This document shows positions 1-8,830 of a DNA stretch of 33,097 nt, piece by piece (position 1 is the stretch's first letter; each line of letters begins with the position of its first letter). The stretch covers positions 1 to 33,097 of the forward strand of contig JAKLKU010000036.1 in the NCBI GenBank assembly GCA_023150475.1, in the 5' to 3' direction. The stretch comes from Planctomycetota bacterium. Its GTDB lineage: Bacteria; Planctomycetota; UBA1135; GCA-002686595. The position numbers were made by a program, and so were the translations under genes. Below the pieces are notes generated by a model that saw nothing but the letters and a program-made list of their open reading frames with translations, did no database searches and had not been told where the DNA came from.

Positions 1-82
1 GAGAGGCTGCTGCGCTGGCGCGTTTTTCGGCCCGTTTCCAAGCCGGTTTTGGCGCAGTGATGCGGGGCAGTATCGCGCTGGG

Positions 83-982
83 TCAGGAGAGCCCGAACGT
101 CTGGCGCAACACATGCCTGACGATCTCGGGGTTCTTGCGCATGCGCCGCAGCGAGTAGGGTTGCCACTCGGGCCCGAACGGGACGTAGACGCGCACGGGA
201 TGGCCGGCCGCGAGCCAGCGGCCCCAAACCGGTTCTTGCACGCCGAGCAGCACCTGGAACTCGTAGTCCGTCTTCGGCCGGCGGTGCTTCGAGACGAGTT
301 TGACGAGTTCGGCGCCCATCGGTTCGTCGTGGGTCGCGAATGACACGTTCGCGCCGCGCGCGAAGAGTTGATCGGAGCACGCGACGTACGCGGCGCGGAT
401 CGGATCGGGTTCGGTGTGCGCGATCGAGGCGGGCTCGAGGTAGATGCCCTTCACCATGCGCACTTGCAGCGGGCCGGGCTTCAGCTTCGCGATGTCGTCG
501 GGCGTGCGCTTGAGGCGCGACTGCAACACCAAGCCGACGTTCGTGAACTCCTCGCGCAGCGCTTCGAAGATGCGCAGCGTCGCGTCGGTGGTGGTGTTGT
601 CCTCCATTTCGACGCGCACGAAGAGCCCGAGTTGCTTCGCGTGGGTGCAGAGCGTGCGGTACTGGGCGAGCGCGAGTTTCTCCGAAGTCCTGAGCCCGCA
701 GTGCGTCGGCTTGACCGACACGTAGCAGTCGAGCTTCGCAGCGGCGACCGCGTCGGCGGCCGCGCAGTATTCGCGGATCACGGCGGCGGCCTGCGCTTCG
801 CCGGTGACGTCCTCGCCGAGGATGTCGATGATCCCACCGTGTCCGCGCGCCGCGAGGTCCTTCAAGCGTGAGACCGCTTCGTCCAACCGTTCGCCGGCGA
901 TGTAACGCGACGCGACGCGGCGCAGCACGGCCTTGGGCACGTGGGGGAGAACCGAGAGAACCGCTTTTTCGGGCCAGCCCAT
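83..982 (-). CDS. Proline dehydrogenase (monofunctional, FAD-dependent)
   Basis: Predicted to oxidise L-proline to delta-1-pyrroline-5-carboxylate using FAD, the first step of proline catabolism. The 299-residue protein covers only the PRODH TIM barrel, like the short PutB/Thermus-type enzymes, with no PutA aldehyde dehydrogenase domain. Visible motifs: VSVKPTHCG (Lys91), RVEMED (123-128), LQSRLKRT (153-160), RMVKGIY (175-181), FATHDEP (215-221) and the C-terminal YVPFGPEWQPYSLRRM, whose paired arginines (279-280) bind the substrate carboxylate in this family. The ATG at 982 precedes MGWPEKAV; I see no clear ribosome-binding site. It is divergent from cutA across about 108 bp. No pyrroline-carboxylate dehydrogenase lies next to it; the aldehyde dehydrogenase at 24177 is of another type. 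The family call is secure. Confidence 0.93.
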   Translation of the reverse strand: MGWPEKAVLSVLPHVPKAVLRRVASRYIAGERLDEAVSRLKDLAARGHGGIIDILGEDVTGEAQAAAVIREYCAAADAVAAAKLDCYVSVKPTHCGLRTSEKLALAQYRTLCTHAKQLGLFVRVEMEDNTTTDATLRIFEALREEFTNVGLVLQSRLKRTPDDIAKLKPGPLQVRMVKGIYLEPASIAHTEPDPIRAAYVACSDQLFARGANVSFATHDEPMGAELVKLVSKHRRPKTDYEFQVLLGVQEPVWGRWLAAGHPVRVYVPFGPEWQPYSLRRMRKNPEIVRHVLRQTFGLS

Positions 983-1090
983 GATGTTCGGAAGCGCGGG
1001 ATTCTATGGCGCGTCTCGGTGGGCCACAACCGCCGCCGGCGGGCCGCGCGTGCGCTGCTTTCGGCGCGCGCGGTGGCTATCCTGCGCAGC

Positions 1091-1429
1091 ATGGCGGGCG
1101 AGAGCGACCACGTACGCGACGTGCGCGTCGTCCTGGTGACCGCGCCGAACCGCGAAGTCGCCGAACGAATCGCGCGCGAGCTCGTCGGCCGACGGCTCGC
1201 GGCCTGCGTCAACGTGCTCGACGGCGTGACCAGCATCTACCGTTGGCAAGGCGCCGTCGAAGAGGCGCGAGAAGTGTTGCTCGTCGCGAAGACCACGGCG
1301 GCGCGCTACGCGGACTTCGAGCGGGCGTTGCACGAGCTCCATCCGTACGACGTGCCCGAATGCGTCGCGCTCGCACCGAGCGCCGTCGCGCCCAAGTACC
1401 TCGGCTGGCTCGTCGGCGAGACGAACTGA
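1091..1429 (+). CDS. cutA: CutA1 family divalent-cation tolerance protein
   Basis: This 112-residue protein matches CutA, a small very stable trimeric ferredoxin-like-fold protein named for copper tolerance, whose molecular role remains uncertain. Visible family signatures are VLVTAPNREVAERIARELV near the N-terminus, RRLAACVNVLDGVTSIYRWQ (the conserved AACVN and YRWxG region), the VLLVAKTT strand and HPYDVPECVAL, and it ends with YLGWL. An upstream in-frame ATG at 941 would add about 50 arginine-rich residues and overlap the divergent proline dehydrogenase. I chose the ATG at 1091 because the family begins just there. The DASS transporter follows after 7 bp, so the two are probably co-transcribed. 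Confidence 0.93.
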   Translation: MAGESDHVRDVRVVLVTAPNREVAERIARELVGRRLAACVNVLDGVTSIYRWQGAVEEAREVLLVAKTTAARYADFERALHELHPYDVPECVALAPSAVAPKYLGWLVGETN

Positions 1430-1436
1430 GCTCGCG

Positions 1437-3062
1437 ATGCCGGGCGATCGCGAGCACGAGTTCGCCGCGCCCGAGACGCTCGAGTCGTCGCCGCGCGGCG
1501 TGCGGCTCGTCGGCCTCGCGCTCGGCCCGCTGTTCGCGCTCGGCTTGCTCTTCGCACCGGGGCTCGAACTCGAGCCCGTGCAACGCCGCGTCGCCGCCGT
1601 CGCGGCGTTGACCGCGACGTACTGGATCACCGAGGCGATCCCACTCGCCGCTGCGTCGCTCTTGCCCGCGGCGCTGCTGCCGCTCTTCGGCGCGTTGCCG
1701 GCGGAGAGAGTCGCGCCGCCCTACATGGACGACCTCGTGATGTTGTTCCTCGGCGCGTTCCTGCTCGCGTTGGGGCTCGAGCGATGGGGCGTGCACAAGC
1801 GCATGGCGCTCGCGATCCTCGCGACCGTCGGTCCGCGCCCGGAGCGGCTCGTGCTCGGCTTCCTCGCCGCGACGGTGTGCCTGTCGTTGTGGATGAACAA
1901 CACGGCGACCGCGCTGCTGATGTTGCCGATCGGGCTCTCGGTCGCGGCGCGCGTCGAGAGCGGCTCGAACCCACGCGCCGCGCGCGACTTCCAAGTCGCG
2001 TTGATCCTCGCGATCGCGTACGGCGCGACGTTTGGCGGGCTCGGCACTCCGGTCGGCACCGCGCCGAACCAAGTGTTCCTCGGGCACTTCGCGCGCATGT
2101 TCCCCGAGGCGCCGCCGATCGACTTCGGCGCGTGGGTGCTCGGCTGGTTGCCGTTGGTCGTCGTGCTCTCGCTCGTCGGTTGGTGGCTCCTTTCGCGGGG
2201 CCTGTTGCGAGTGCGAGGCGCGGCGCTCGGAGCGCGCGAAGCGATCCTCGCCGAGCGGCGCGCGCTCGGCCGGCCGTCGCGCGGCGAAGTGTGGATGGCG
2301 GCGGTCTTCGGCGCGACGGCGCTGCTCTGGCTGACGCGCGGCGACCTCGACCTCGGTTTCGCGACGGTTCCCGGTTGGTCGCGGGGGCTCTTCGCGCTCG
2401 TCGGCGAGCCCGGCGCGGACTTCGCGGCGCACCGGCGCTTCGTCACCGACGGCACCGTGGCACTCGCGATGGCGGTCGTGTGTTTCGTCGTGCCGGTCGA
2501 TCGCGCCCGCGGCGTGCACTTGCTCGACTGGAGCGTCGCGAAGCGCGTGCCTTGGGACGTGCTGCTCCTGATCGGCGGCGGCTTCTCGCTCGCGGAGGCG
2601 TTCCGCGCGTCCGGACTCGATCGGGTGATCGGCGAGTCGCTCGCGCCTCTGTTCGCCGGCGCGAGCGAATGGGTCGTCGTGCTCGTGCTCGTCACGCTGG
2701 TCGTGTTCCTCTCGGAGATCACTTCGAACACGGCGACGGCCAACGTGTTCGTGCCGGTGTTCGCGCAGGCCGCGGTCGCCGCCGGTTGGCACCCGCTCGC
2801 GATCATGGCGCCGATCGCGATCGCGAGCTCGGGCGGCTTCATGCTGCCGGTGTCGACGCCGCCGAACGCGCTCGCGTACTCGACTCGGAGGGTGCCGCTC
2901 GCCACGATGGTGCGCGTGGGTTTCGTGTTGAACCTCGTGTTGGCGGTGCTGATCACCGTGTGTTTCGAGCTCTGGGTCCGCCGCCTCTGGCACGTCGGCG
3001 CCGAGTTGCCGGAGTGGGCCCGGACCGGCGGAGCGGCGGCGGGCGTGCCGCTGGGACAGTAG
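1437..3062 (+). CDS. DASS/SLC13-family sodium:anion symporter
   Basis: Predicted inner-membrane transporter of the divalent anion:Na+ symporter family, which moves dicarboxylates or sulfate with sodium. The 541-residue protein is strongly hydrophobic with about 11-12 membrane segments. It shows the two Ser/Asn-Asn-Thr substrate and sodium motifs expected of the fold: WMNNTAT (about 152-158) in the first half and EITSNTATANVFVPV (427-441) in the second. FMLPVSTPPNALAY near the C-terminus is the classic DASS signature, and the TYWITEAIPL entry motif lies at 61-70. The first SNT has Asn in place of Ser. Substrate cannot be read from sequence: succinate-like acids and sulfate are both possible. 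It starts 7 bp after cutA and its stop is 1 bp from the following gene, so these genes likely form one transcript. Confidence 0.9.
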   Translation: MPGDREHEFAAPETLESSPRGVRLVGLALGPLFALGLLFAPGLELEPVQRRVAAVAALTATYWITEAIPLAAASLLPAALLPLFGALPAERVAPPYMDDLVMLFLGAFLLALGLERWGVHKRMALAILATVGPRPERLVLGFLAATVCLSLWMNNTATALLMLPIGLSVAARVESGSNPRAARDFQVALILAIAYGATFGGLGTPVGTAPNQVFLGHFARMFPEAPPIDFGAWVLGWLPLVVVLSLVGWWLLSRGLLRVRGAALGAREAILAERRALGRPSRGEVWMAAVFGATALLWLTRGDLDLGFATVPGWSRGLFALVGEPGADFAAHRRFVTDGTVALAMAVVCFVVPVDRARGVHLLDWSVAKRVPWDVLLLIGGGFSLAEAFRASGLDRVIGESLAPLFAGASEWVVVLVLVTLVVFLSEITSNTATANVFVPVFAQAAVAAGWHPLAIMAPIAIASSGGFMLPVSTPPNALAYSTRRVPLATMVRVGFVLNLVLAVLITVCFELWVRRLWHVGAELPEWARTGGAAAGVPLGQ

Positions 3063-3063
3063 G

Positions 3064-4488
3064 ATGGCGCCGCACTCCATGCCGATCGTGAAGCGCCTCG
3101 TCGTCCTCGTGCTCGCCGGTCTGCCGAAACTCGCCGGGCTCGCCGGCCTCGCCAGCGTCCTCGGCGCGTGCGGCGGCGCGCTGCCCGCTCGGCCGGGCAC
3201 TGCGCCGAAGCATTTCTTGCTCGTCACCGTCGAGGGCCTGCGCGCGGACCACGTCTCCGGCGCGTACCTCTACCTGCGGCCGACGACGGCGTGGCAGCTC
3301 GACACGAAGCTCGTCGAGGACGGGCAGGCGCTCGCGATCGACGATCTCTGCGAGCAAGGTGTCGCGCTCGCGTGGGCGTTCACGCCGTCGCCCGAGCCGC
3401 GCGACGCGTTGCTCGGCCTGCACACCGGCTTTCCGGCGCTCGTCGCCGAGGCGCGGCCGGACGCGCCGACGCTCGCCGAGGTGCTCGCGAAGGCGGGTTT
3501 CGCGTGCTCCGCGTTCGTGAGCGCAGGCTCGCTCGGAGACACGAGCCGCCTCGCGAAGGGCTTTGCGACGTTCGAGGCGCGCGCCGACGACGCCGAGACG
3601 CTCGACGCCGCGCTGCAAGCGCTCGCGGCGCTCGATCGTGCGAAGGCCGAGCGAATCTTCTTCTGGCTCCACCTCGACGGTCCGGCCGCTCCGTTCGATC
3701 CGCCCGCCGCGGCGCCGCGTGAAGGCGAGTCGGGCGGTGTCGTCGACTTCGCGACGCGTTTCGTCGATCCGCGTTACACGGGCTCGATCGACGGCTCGCT
3801 CGCGACGCTCGGGAAGATCGAGCGCGGCGAGCTCACGCTCACGCCGGCCGATCGTGGTCGGCTCGTCGATCTCTACGACGGCGAAGTCGCGGCCGTCGCG
3901 CTCGGCGTGCGCGACTTCGTCGCGGCCTGGCGCAACCTCGACGGTTCGGGCGGTTTCCTCGACGACACGTTGTTCGTCCTCGCGGGGACGAACGGCGTCG
4001 ACCTCTACGAGCGGCCGGGCGCGACGCCGCGCGGCGGCGCGTGGCTCGGCATCGAACGCGTGCGCGTGCCGCTGTGTTTCCGCCACCCGCGCTCGCTCAC
4101 CGGTTCGCGCCTCTTGTCGGAGGCGGTCGACTTGACCGATGTCGCGCCGACCGTGCGCGAGTGGTTCCTCGGTCTCGGCACGGAGGACCAGCGTCCGCCC
4201 GCCGGCGGTCGCACTCTCCTGCCGCGCTTCGATTCCTACGTCGCGCGTCCGTTCGAGTCGCGGCCGGCGTTGTCGGTCGACGTCGCGCACCGGGCTGCCG
4301 CACTGCGCACGAGCGAGTGGACGTTGCTTTCGTTGACGCCCGCGGGCTCGACGACGGCCGAACTCCGGCTCTACGACCGGACGCGCGATCCGCGCGAGGA
4401 GCGCGACGTCGCGCCGACGCGGCCCGAGAAGGTCGCGGAGCTCCACGCGGAGCTCGAACGCCGCCTCGCCGAGCTCAAGGCTCCGTGA
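3064..4488 (+). CDS. Sulfatase-fold lipoprotein with degenerate active site
   Basis: A 474-residue exported protein with a lipobox (LASVLGAC, Cys36, or Cys31 if translation starts at the second Met). The body follows the sulfatase/alkaline-phosphatase-superfamily scaffold: VTVEGLRADHV (54-64) aligns with the usual VxIDTLRxDH metal strand, TPSPEPRDALLGLHTG with the CxPSRxxLLTG nucleophile helix, FFWLHLDGP with FFxxxHxxDPH, LYDGEV with the conserved YDGEV, and LFVLAGTNGVD with VVTSDHGE. It ends with the usual LRLYDRTRDPREERDVA tail. Key residues are altered: the first metal Asp is Glu57, the Cys/Ser-x-Pro-Ser-Arg becomes SPEPR (109-113), and the DHG metal pair becomes TNG (309-311). I infer a non-catalytic or re-purposed sulfatase relative. 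The start is 1 bp after the DASS stop, suggesting a shared transcript. Confidence 0.8.
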   Translation: MAPHSMPIVKRLVVLVLAGLPKLAGLAGLASVLGACGGALPARPGTAPKHFLLVTVEGLRADHVSGAYLYLRPTTAWQLDTKLVEDGQALAIDDLCEQGVALAWAFTPSPEPRDALLGLHTGFPALVAEARPDAPTLAEVLAKAGFACSAFVSAGSLGDTSRLAKGFATFEARADDAETLDAALQALAALDRAKAERIFFWLHLDGPAAPFDPPAAAPREGESGGVVDFATRFVDPRYTGSIDGSLATLGKIERGELTLTPADRGRLVDLYDGEVAAVALGVRDFVAAWRNLDGSGGFLDDTLFVLAGTNGVDLYERPGATPRGGAWLGIERVRVPLCFRHPRSLTGSRLLSEAVDLTDVAPTVREWFLGLGTEDQRPPAGGRTLLPRFDSYVARPFESRPALSVDVAHRAAALRTSEWTLLSLTPAGSTTAELRLYDRTRDPREERDVAPTRPEKVAELHAELERRLAELKAP

Positions 4489-4507
4489 CCCGCCGCGAGG
4501 GCCGCCG

Positions 4508-6157
4508 TTGACCCACGAACGCGCGCTCGACCGCCGCTTTGCCTGGGCGCTCTTCCTGGTCTTCGCGGCGCTGTATCTCGCGACGACCGTCGGGCTGCCC
4601 GACAACCCGGACGCCGAAGTCGAGTTCCAGACCGCACGTTCGCTCGCGTTCGAAGGCACGTTCGCGCTCGGAGACACGCCCGAGGCGCAGGCGATCGAAG
4701 CGCTCGGCTTCGACGTCGTGCGCGGCGTCGACGGCCGCACGTACGCGTGGTTCGGCGTCGGACAGGCGCTCGTCGCCGTGCCGTTCGCGTGGGCCGGCCG
4801 CGCCGCGGCGCACGTCTTCCCCGAGATCGCCGAGCGTCACGCGGCGGACCAGGCGTACGGCTTCGCGCGCAGCGAGTACTTCGAGCATTTGTTCGTCGGC
4901 TTGCGCAATCCGCTGCTCGGCGCGTGGACGTGCGTGCTCGTCTTCCTCGCGTCGCGGCGCCTCGGCGCGGGGCGTGGGGGCGCGTGGTTCGCGGCGGCGC
5001 TCTTCGGTGCGACGACGTACCACTGGGCCCAAGCGCGCGCCACGCTGAACGACGTGCAGGCGACGTGGGCGTTGCTGCTCGCCTTCGAACGCTGGCTCGC
5101 GTGGCGCGCGGACGATCGAGCGCGCCACGGACTCGCTTGCGGCGTCGCGCTCGTCGTCGCCGTGCTGACGCGCGTCGCGCTCGCGCCGGCGACGCTCGTC
5201 TTCGTCGTGTGGATCGTCGTCGAACGCGTGCGAGCGCGGCGACTCTTCGCGTTACCGACGCAAGCGTTCGTCGCGACGCTCGCCGTAGGCGCGGCCCTGT
5301 TCGTCGCGACGAACCTCATGCGTTTCGGCCGTCCGTTCGAGACCGGATACGGCGCGGTGCTCGCGAGCGGCACGTTCTTCTCGTTCCCGTGGTACGAAGG
5401 GCTCGCGGGGTTGCTCGTCTCGCCGGGCAAGGGCCTCGTGTGGTTCGCGAGCGGCCTCGTGCTCGCCGTGCTCGGCTGGCGGCACGTCGAGCGCCGTGTG
5501 CTGCTCTGGACGGTGCCGCTCGCCGCGGCGGTCTTCGCGCCGGTGGTCGCGACGCAAGCCTGGCACGGCGCGTACACGTTCGGGCCGCGCTACGTGCTGC
5601 CCGCCGCCGCGCTGCTCTGGCTCGGCGTCGCGCCGGCGCTCGAGCGCGTGTGGCGTTCGGCGTCGCGCGCCGCGTTGCTCGCGTGCGCCGCGGTGTTTGC
5701 GTTCGGGTTCGCCGCGACGTTCGGCGGCGTGGTCGTCGACACGCAGACGCACCTCGACCTCGCGGCGCAGTGCGCACGCACCGCGTGGCCCGATCTGCCC
5801 GGCAAGGACGAACGCGAGCGCGACGACGCGCGTTTCGTCGCGTTGCAGTGGGACTTCCGCTTCGCGGCGCCGTTCGCGCACTGGCGCATCTTCGAGCACA
5901 AGCTCTCGGAAGGGCACGACGTGTACGACGCCCGCGAGCTCTTCGGCGTGGCGCAGGACGCCGCGCTCCAGCCGGGTCACGAACGCGAGCGTGGCTTCCG
6001 GCACTTCGCCTGGGTCGACCTCCGCGAGCGCCTTGCCGGCACCGTTTGGCCGATCTGGGCGTGCTTGGCGGGGTGTTTCGCCGCGGGCTGGATCGTCCTC
6101 CGGGGTGCGCGGAGGCGCCCGGACGCCCGCCGAGGACCCGAGACGGCCCGCGCCTGA
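4508..6157 (+). CDS. Polytopic membrane protein, GT-C/GT39-like
   Basis: A 549-residue integral membrane protein with roughly 9-11 hydrophobic segments. After a short cytoplasmic start and one helix (FAWALFLVFAALYLATTVGL) comes an extracytoplasmic stretch with paired acids (LPDNPDAEVEFQTARSL), as in GT-C glycosyltransferases of the PMT/GT39 type, where the first loop carries a catalytic acidic residue. Towards the C-terminus the motif YTFGPRYVLPAAALLW resembles the GPRYLLP segment common in GT39-like and related hypothetical membrane proteins of Planctomycetota. The likely start is the TTG at 4508, with a GAGGG ribosome-binding site about 7 bases upstream; no ATG nearby keeps the first helix. 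A lipid-linked sugar donor and glycan acceptor would be expected, but neither can be read here. It follows the sulfatase-like lipoprotein by 19 bp. Confidence 0.65.
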   Translation: MTHERALDRRFAWALFLVFAALYLATTVGLPDNPDAEVEFQTARSLAFEGTFALGDTPEAQAIEALGFDVVRGVDGRTYAWFGVGQALVAVPFAWAGRAAAHVFPEIAERHAADQAYGFARSEYFEHLFVGLRNPLLGAWTCVLVFLASRRLGAGRGGAWFAAALFGATTYHWAQARATLNDVQATWALLLAFERWLAWRADDRARHGLACGVALVVAVLTRVALAPATLVFVVWIVVERVRARRLFALPTQAFVATLAVGAALFVATNLMRFGRPFETGYGAVLASGTFFSFPWYEGLAGLLVSPGKGLVWFASGLVLAVLGWRHVERRVLLWTVPLAAAVFAPVVATQAWHGAYTFGPRYVLPAAALLWLGVAPALERVWRSASRAALLACAAVFAFGFAATFGGVVVDTQTHLDLAAQCARTAWPDLPGKDERERDDARFVALQWDFRFAAPFAHWRIFEHKLSEGHDVYDARELFGVAQDAALQPGHERERGFRHFAWVDLRERLAGTVWPIWACLAGCFAAGWIVLRGARRRPDARRGPETARA

Positions 6158-6214
6158 TCCTCGGGCTCAAGCTTCGCCGCGCGCCGGCCGAACCTGGGAG
6201 CGGGTGGGAAAGTC

Positions 6215-7018
6215 TTGCGCACCAAGATCCTCGTCGGTTGGGCGGTGACCGCGCTCGTTGCGGCGAGTGTTCTCGCCGGTTTCGGCGAAGCAGACGCGTC
6301 GTCGGAAGGGCGCGAGTTGCGCGTCGAGTGCTTCGTGCTCGAACTCGACACGCCGGTCGCGGGGACGTCGCAGCACGTCGGCGTCGCGAAGCTCACGCGC
6401 ACCGAACTCGGGGCCGACACGCTCTTCGAGTGGGATCTGCATTTCGCGCTCGACGACCTGCGCGTGTTGCACGTCGAGCGTTACACCGAGGACGGCGCGA
6501 AGCTCGTGTGGCGCGAAGTCGGACCGGGCCGCGGGCGCACGCTGCTCGCGGAGCTCGCGCACGACGCAGACACGCTGCGCGTCGTCGATTGGTCGACCGA
6601 ACGCGAACGCGAAGACGTCCACGTCGGCGCGAGTCTCTTGCTGCCGCTCGGCGAGCTCGAACTCGCGCGGCGCAACGAGCTCTGCGACGGCGTGCAGACC
6701 GTGTTCGACCCGCTCTCACGTGAACCGGAGCCGCGCGAATCGTCCACGCGCTTCGCCGGCGTGCCCGTCGAGGACGCCTCGGCCGAACCGGTCTCGGAGG
6801 CGTGGCGACTCGAGCGCGAAGTTTCGGCGCGCCGTCGAGACGGCACGCATGCCTGGTCCGCGCGGTTCGTCGGCGACGAGCTCGTCGCGTACGCGTGGCA
6901 GCCGGGCGGGCTCGTCGCGCGGCGCATCGAAGCCGCCGAGTACGAACGCGAGCGCGCGGTGCTCGACGCCGCCGGGTCCGAAGTCGGGCTCGCCGCCGTC
7001 GATGTGAAGGCCGAGTGA
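6215..7018 (+). CDS. Secreted protein of unknown function
   Basis: I do not recognise a family. The 267-residue protein opens with a plausible Sec signal (MRTKILVGWAVTALVAASVL, then AGFGEADA), so it is probably periplasmic or surface-located. The mature part is hydrophilic, acidic and beta-rich by appearance, with alternating strands such as LFEWDLHFALDDLRVLHVER, and only two cysteines. The chosen start is the TTG at 6215, after a purine-rich GGTGGGAAAG stretch; it places the charged Arg-Thr-Lys n-region right before the hydrophobic core. It begins 57 bp after the GT-C-like gene, so it may be the last gene of that transcription unit. The next gene starts about 100 bp downstream. Confidence 0.7.
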   Translation: MRTKILVGWAVTALVAASVLAGFGEADASSEGRELRVECFVLELDTPVAGTSQHVGVAKLTRTELGADTLFEWDLHFALDDLRVLHVERYTEDGAKLVWREVGPGRGRTLLAELAHDADTLRVVDWSTEREREDVHVGASLLLPLGELELARRNELCDGVQTVFDPLSREPEPRESSTRFAGVPVEDASAEPVSEAWRLEREVSARRRDGTHAWSARFVGDELVAYAWQPGGLVARRIEAAEYERERAVLDAAGSEVGLAAVDVKAE

Positions 7019-7120
7019 AAACCCACCCCCGGGCGGCACCTCGGGCGGCGAGAGTGGTTGGAGGGGAAGGCCAGGCGTATCCTCTTGCGCCGCTCGCGGC
7101 CCGCCGCGCACCCTCCCCGC

Positions 7121-8830
7121 ATGACACCGAGCCTCGACCGGACCGGCCTAGGTCGCCGTGGACCCCGCGTCCGGACCTGGACGCGCGCCCTTTCGTCGGC
7201 CGCATCACGGGCTTTGCCCTCGACCGTGGCCCTCGCGCCGGCGCTCGGCTTGTTGGCCTTCGCCTGCCAGGCGCCCGAGGCGTACCGCGCCGAGGCCGAC
7301 GACGCGGCCTACGCGATCGTCGCGCAACGCCGCAGCGAGCTCGGTTTCGCCGAGCGAGCGTTCTCGATCGAGCCCGCGACCACGAGTCTGCGGGCCAGGG
7401 TGCTCGCCGGCGAGACGACGACGGTCGGACCGCTCGCGCTCACCGAGTGTCTCGCGATCGCCGCGGAGAACAGCCGTGAGTTCCAGGACCAGCGCGAGTC
7501 GCTCTACCTCGCGGCCCTCGACCTGACGCTCGAGCGCTGGCGGTTCGACACGCAGTTCGGCGCGGGGCTCGCCGGCCTGCTCTCGGGTACCGGCGACGAG
7601 GCCGAGACCGCGAGCTTCGACGCGTCCGCCGGACTGACGCGAGTGCTCGGCAGCGGCGCGCGCATCGTCACCGACCTCGGCCTCGACCTGACGCGCAGTC
7701 TCGTCACCCAGGACGGCTTCGACCTGACGAGCAATCTCTCGCTCGCGGTCACGCAACCGCTGCTCGCCGGCGCGGGCGAGCGCATCGTCAAGGAGCCGCT
7801 GACGCAGGCCGAGCGCAACGTCGTGTACGCGGTGCGCGACTACGAACGCTTCCGCCGGCGGTTCGCCGTCGACGTCGCGGGCCGGTTCTATCGGCTCCTG
7901 CAGCAGGCGGACACGGTCAAGAACGAAGAGAACAACTTCGCGAACCTGCAGTTGCTGCGCGAGCGCAACGAGGCGCTCTCCGAGGCCGGGCGGCTCTCCG
8001 ACATCCAAGTCGACCAGGCGCGACAGGACGAGCTGCGGTCGCGCAACCGTTTGATCGACGCTCGCCAGTCACTCCAGTCGGCGCGCGACGACTTCAAGGT
8101 CTTCCTGGGATTGCCGATCTCGGTCGAGCTCGAGCTCGACGGCGAAGAGCTCGTGTCGCTCGGCGCGTCCGATCCGGGTGAACTCGAGTACGACGAAGCC
8201 GCAGTGAGAGCGCTCGCCCTCGAGGAGCGCCTCGACTTCCGGAACTCGCTCGACCGCCGAGACGACGCCGAGCGCAAGGTCGCGGTCGCGGCGGACGCGC
8301 TGCGCGCGAACCTCGATCTCGTGGCGTCCGCGGCGCTTGCGTCCGACCAAGGCCGGCCGGCGAACTTCGACTTCGACGAGACTCAGTGGAGCCTCGGTTT
8401 CGACTTCGAACTGCCCGCCGAGCGAGTCCAGGAACGCAACGCGTACCGCGAGTCGTTGATCTCGCTCGAGCAGCGCAAGCGCGACGTCGACGAACTCGGC
8501 GACACGATCCAAGCCGACGTGCGGGCGGCGTTCGGCGACACACGCACGAACCTCGAAGCGTGGCGCATCCAGAAGAACGCCGTCGCGCTCGCGGAACGCC
8601 GGGTCGAGTCGACGCGGCTCAACCTCGACGCCGGCCGAGCGGCGACCCGCGACTTGCTCGAAGCGCAGGAAGCGCTGCTCGAGGCCCAGAACGCCGCCAC
8701 CCAAGCGTTGATCGACTTCCAACTCGCCAAATTGGCCCTCTGGCGCGACCTGGAGATCGTCCGGGTCGAGACGCAGGGCATCCAAGTCGACGCCGCACTC
8801 GAACAACGTCTCGCCAAGGCCCAACCATGA
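7121..8830 (+). CDS. TolC-family outer-membrane efflux lipoprotein
   Basis: Outer-membrane channel component of a tripartite exporter. From the ATG at 7121 it is 569 residues, with a lipobox (GLLAFAC, Cys49) after a long basic n-region. The mature part has the TolC/OEP pattern: LTECLAIAAENSREFQDQRE, membrane-strand segments around LSLAVTQPLLAGAG, and long amphipathic coiled-coil helices such as LLRERNEALSEAGRLSDIQV and the second-repeat VESTRLNLDAGRAATRDLLE, which match the conserved OEP helix ends. An in-frame TTG at 7058 would add 21 residues, but I prefer the ATG; neither has a good ribosome-binding site. Its stop overlaps the adaptor start (ATGA at 8827-8830), so it is translationally coupled to the fusion protein, ATPase and permease that follow. 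Exported substrate unknown. Confidence 0.88.
   Translation: MTPSLDRTGLGRRGPRVRTWTRALSSAASRALPSTVALAPALGLLAFACQAPEAYRAEADDAAYAIVAQRRSELGFAERAFSIEPATTSLRARVLAGETTTVGPLALTECLAIAAENSREFQDQRESLYLAALDLTLERWRFDTQFGAGLAGLLSGTGDEAETASFDASAGLTRVLGSGARIVTDLGLDLTRSLVTQDGFDLTSNLSLAVTQPLLAGAGERIVKEPLTQAERNVVYAVRDYERFRRRFAVDVAGRFYRLLQQADTVKNEENNFANLQLLRERNEALSEAGRLSDIQVDQARQDELRSRNRLIDARQSLQSARDDFKVFLGLPISVELELDGEELVSLGASDPGELEYDEAAVRALALEERLDFRNSLDRRDDAERKVAVAADALRANLDLVASAALASDQGRPANFDFDETQWSLGFDFELPAERVQERNAYRESLISLEQRKRDVDELGDTIQADVRAAFGDTRTNLEAWRIQKNAVALAERRVESTRLNLDAGRAATRDLLEAQEALLEAQNAATQALIDFQLAKLALWRDLEIVRVETQGIQVDAALEQRLAKAQP

Noticed and set aside
1..60. 3' end of a plus-strand gene entering from the left (reads ERLLRWRVFRPVSKPVLAQ then stop)
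   Set aside because: Plausible as a gene tail convergent with the proline dehydrogenase, but 19 codons are too few to support a call.
1209..3227. A 672-codon minus-strand open frame opposite the DASS gene
   Set aside because: Composition is almost all Arg, Glu, His and Ala with no domain; the plus-strand DASS protein has complete family motifs.
7058..7120. TTG start at 7058 for the TolC-like gene
   Set aside because: It would add 21 arginine-rich residues ahead of an already long n-region; the ATG at 7121 gives a better lipoprotein signal.
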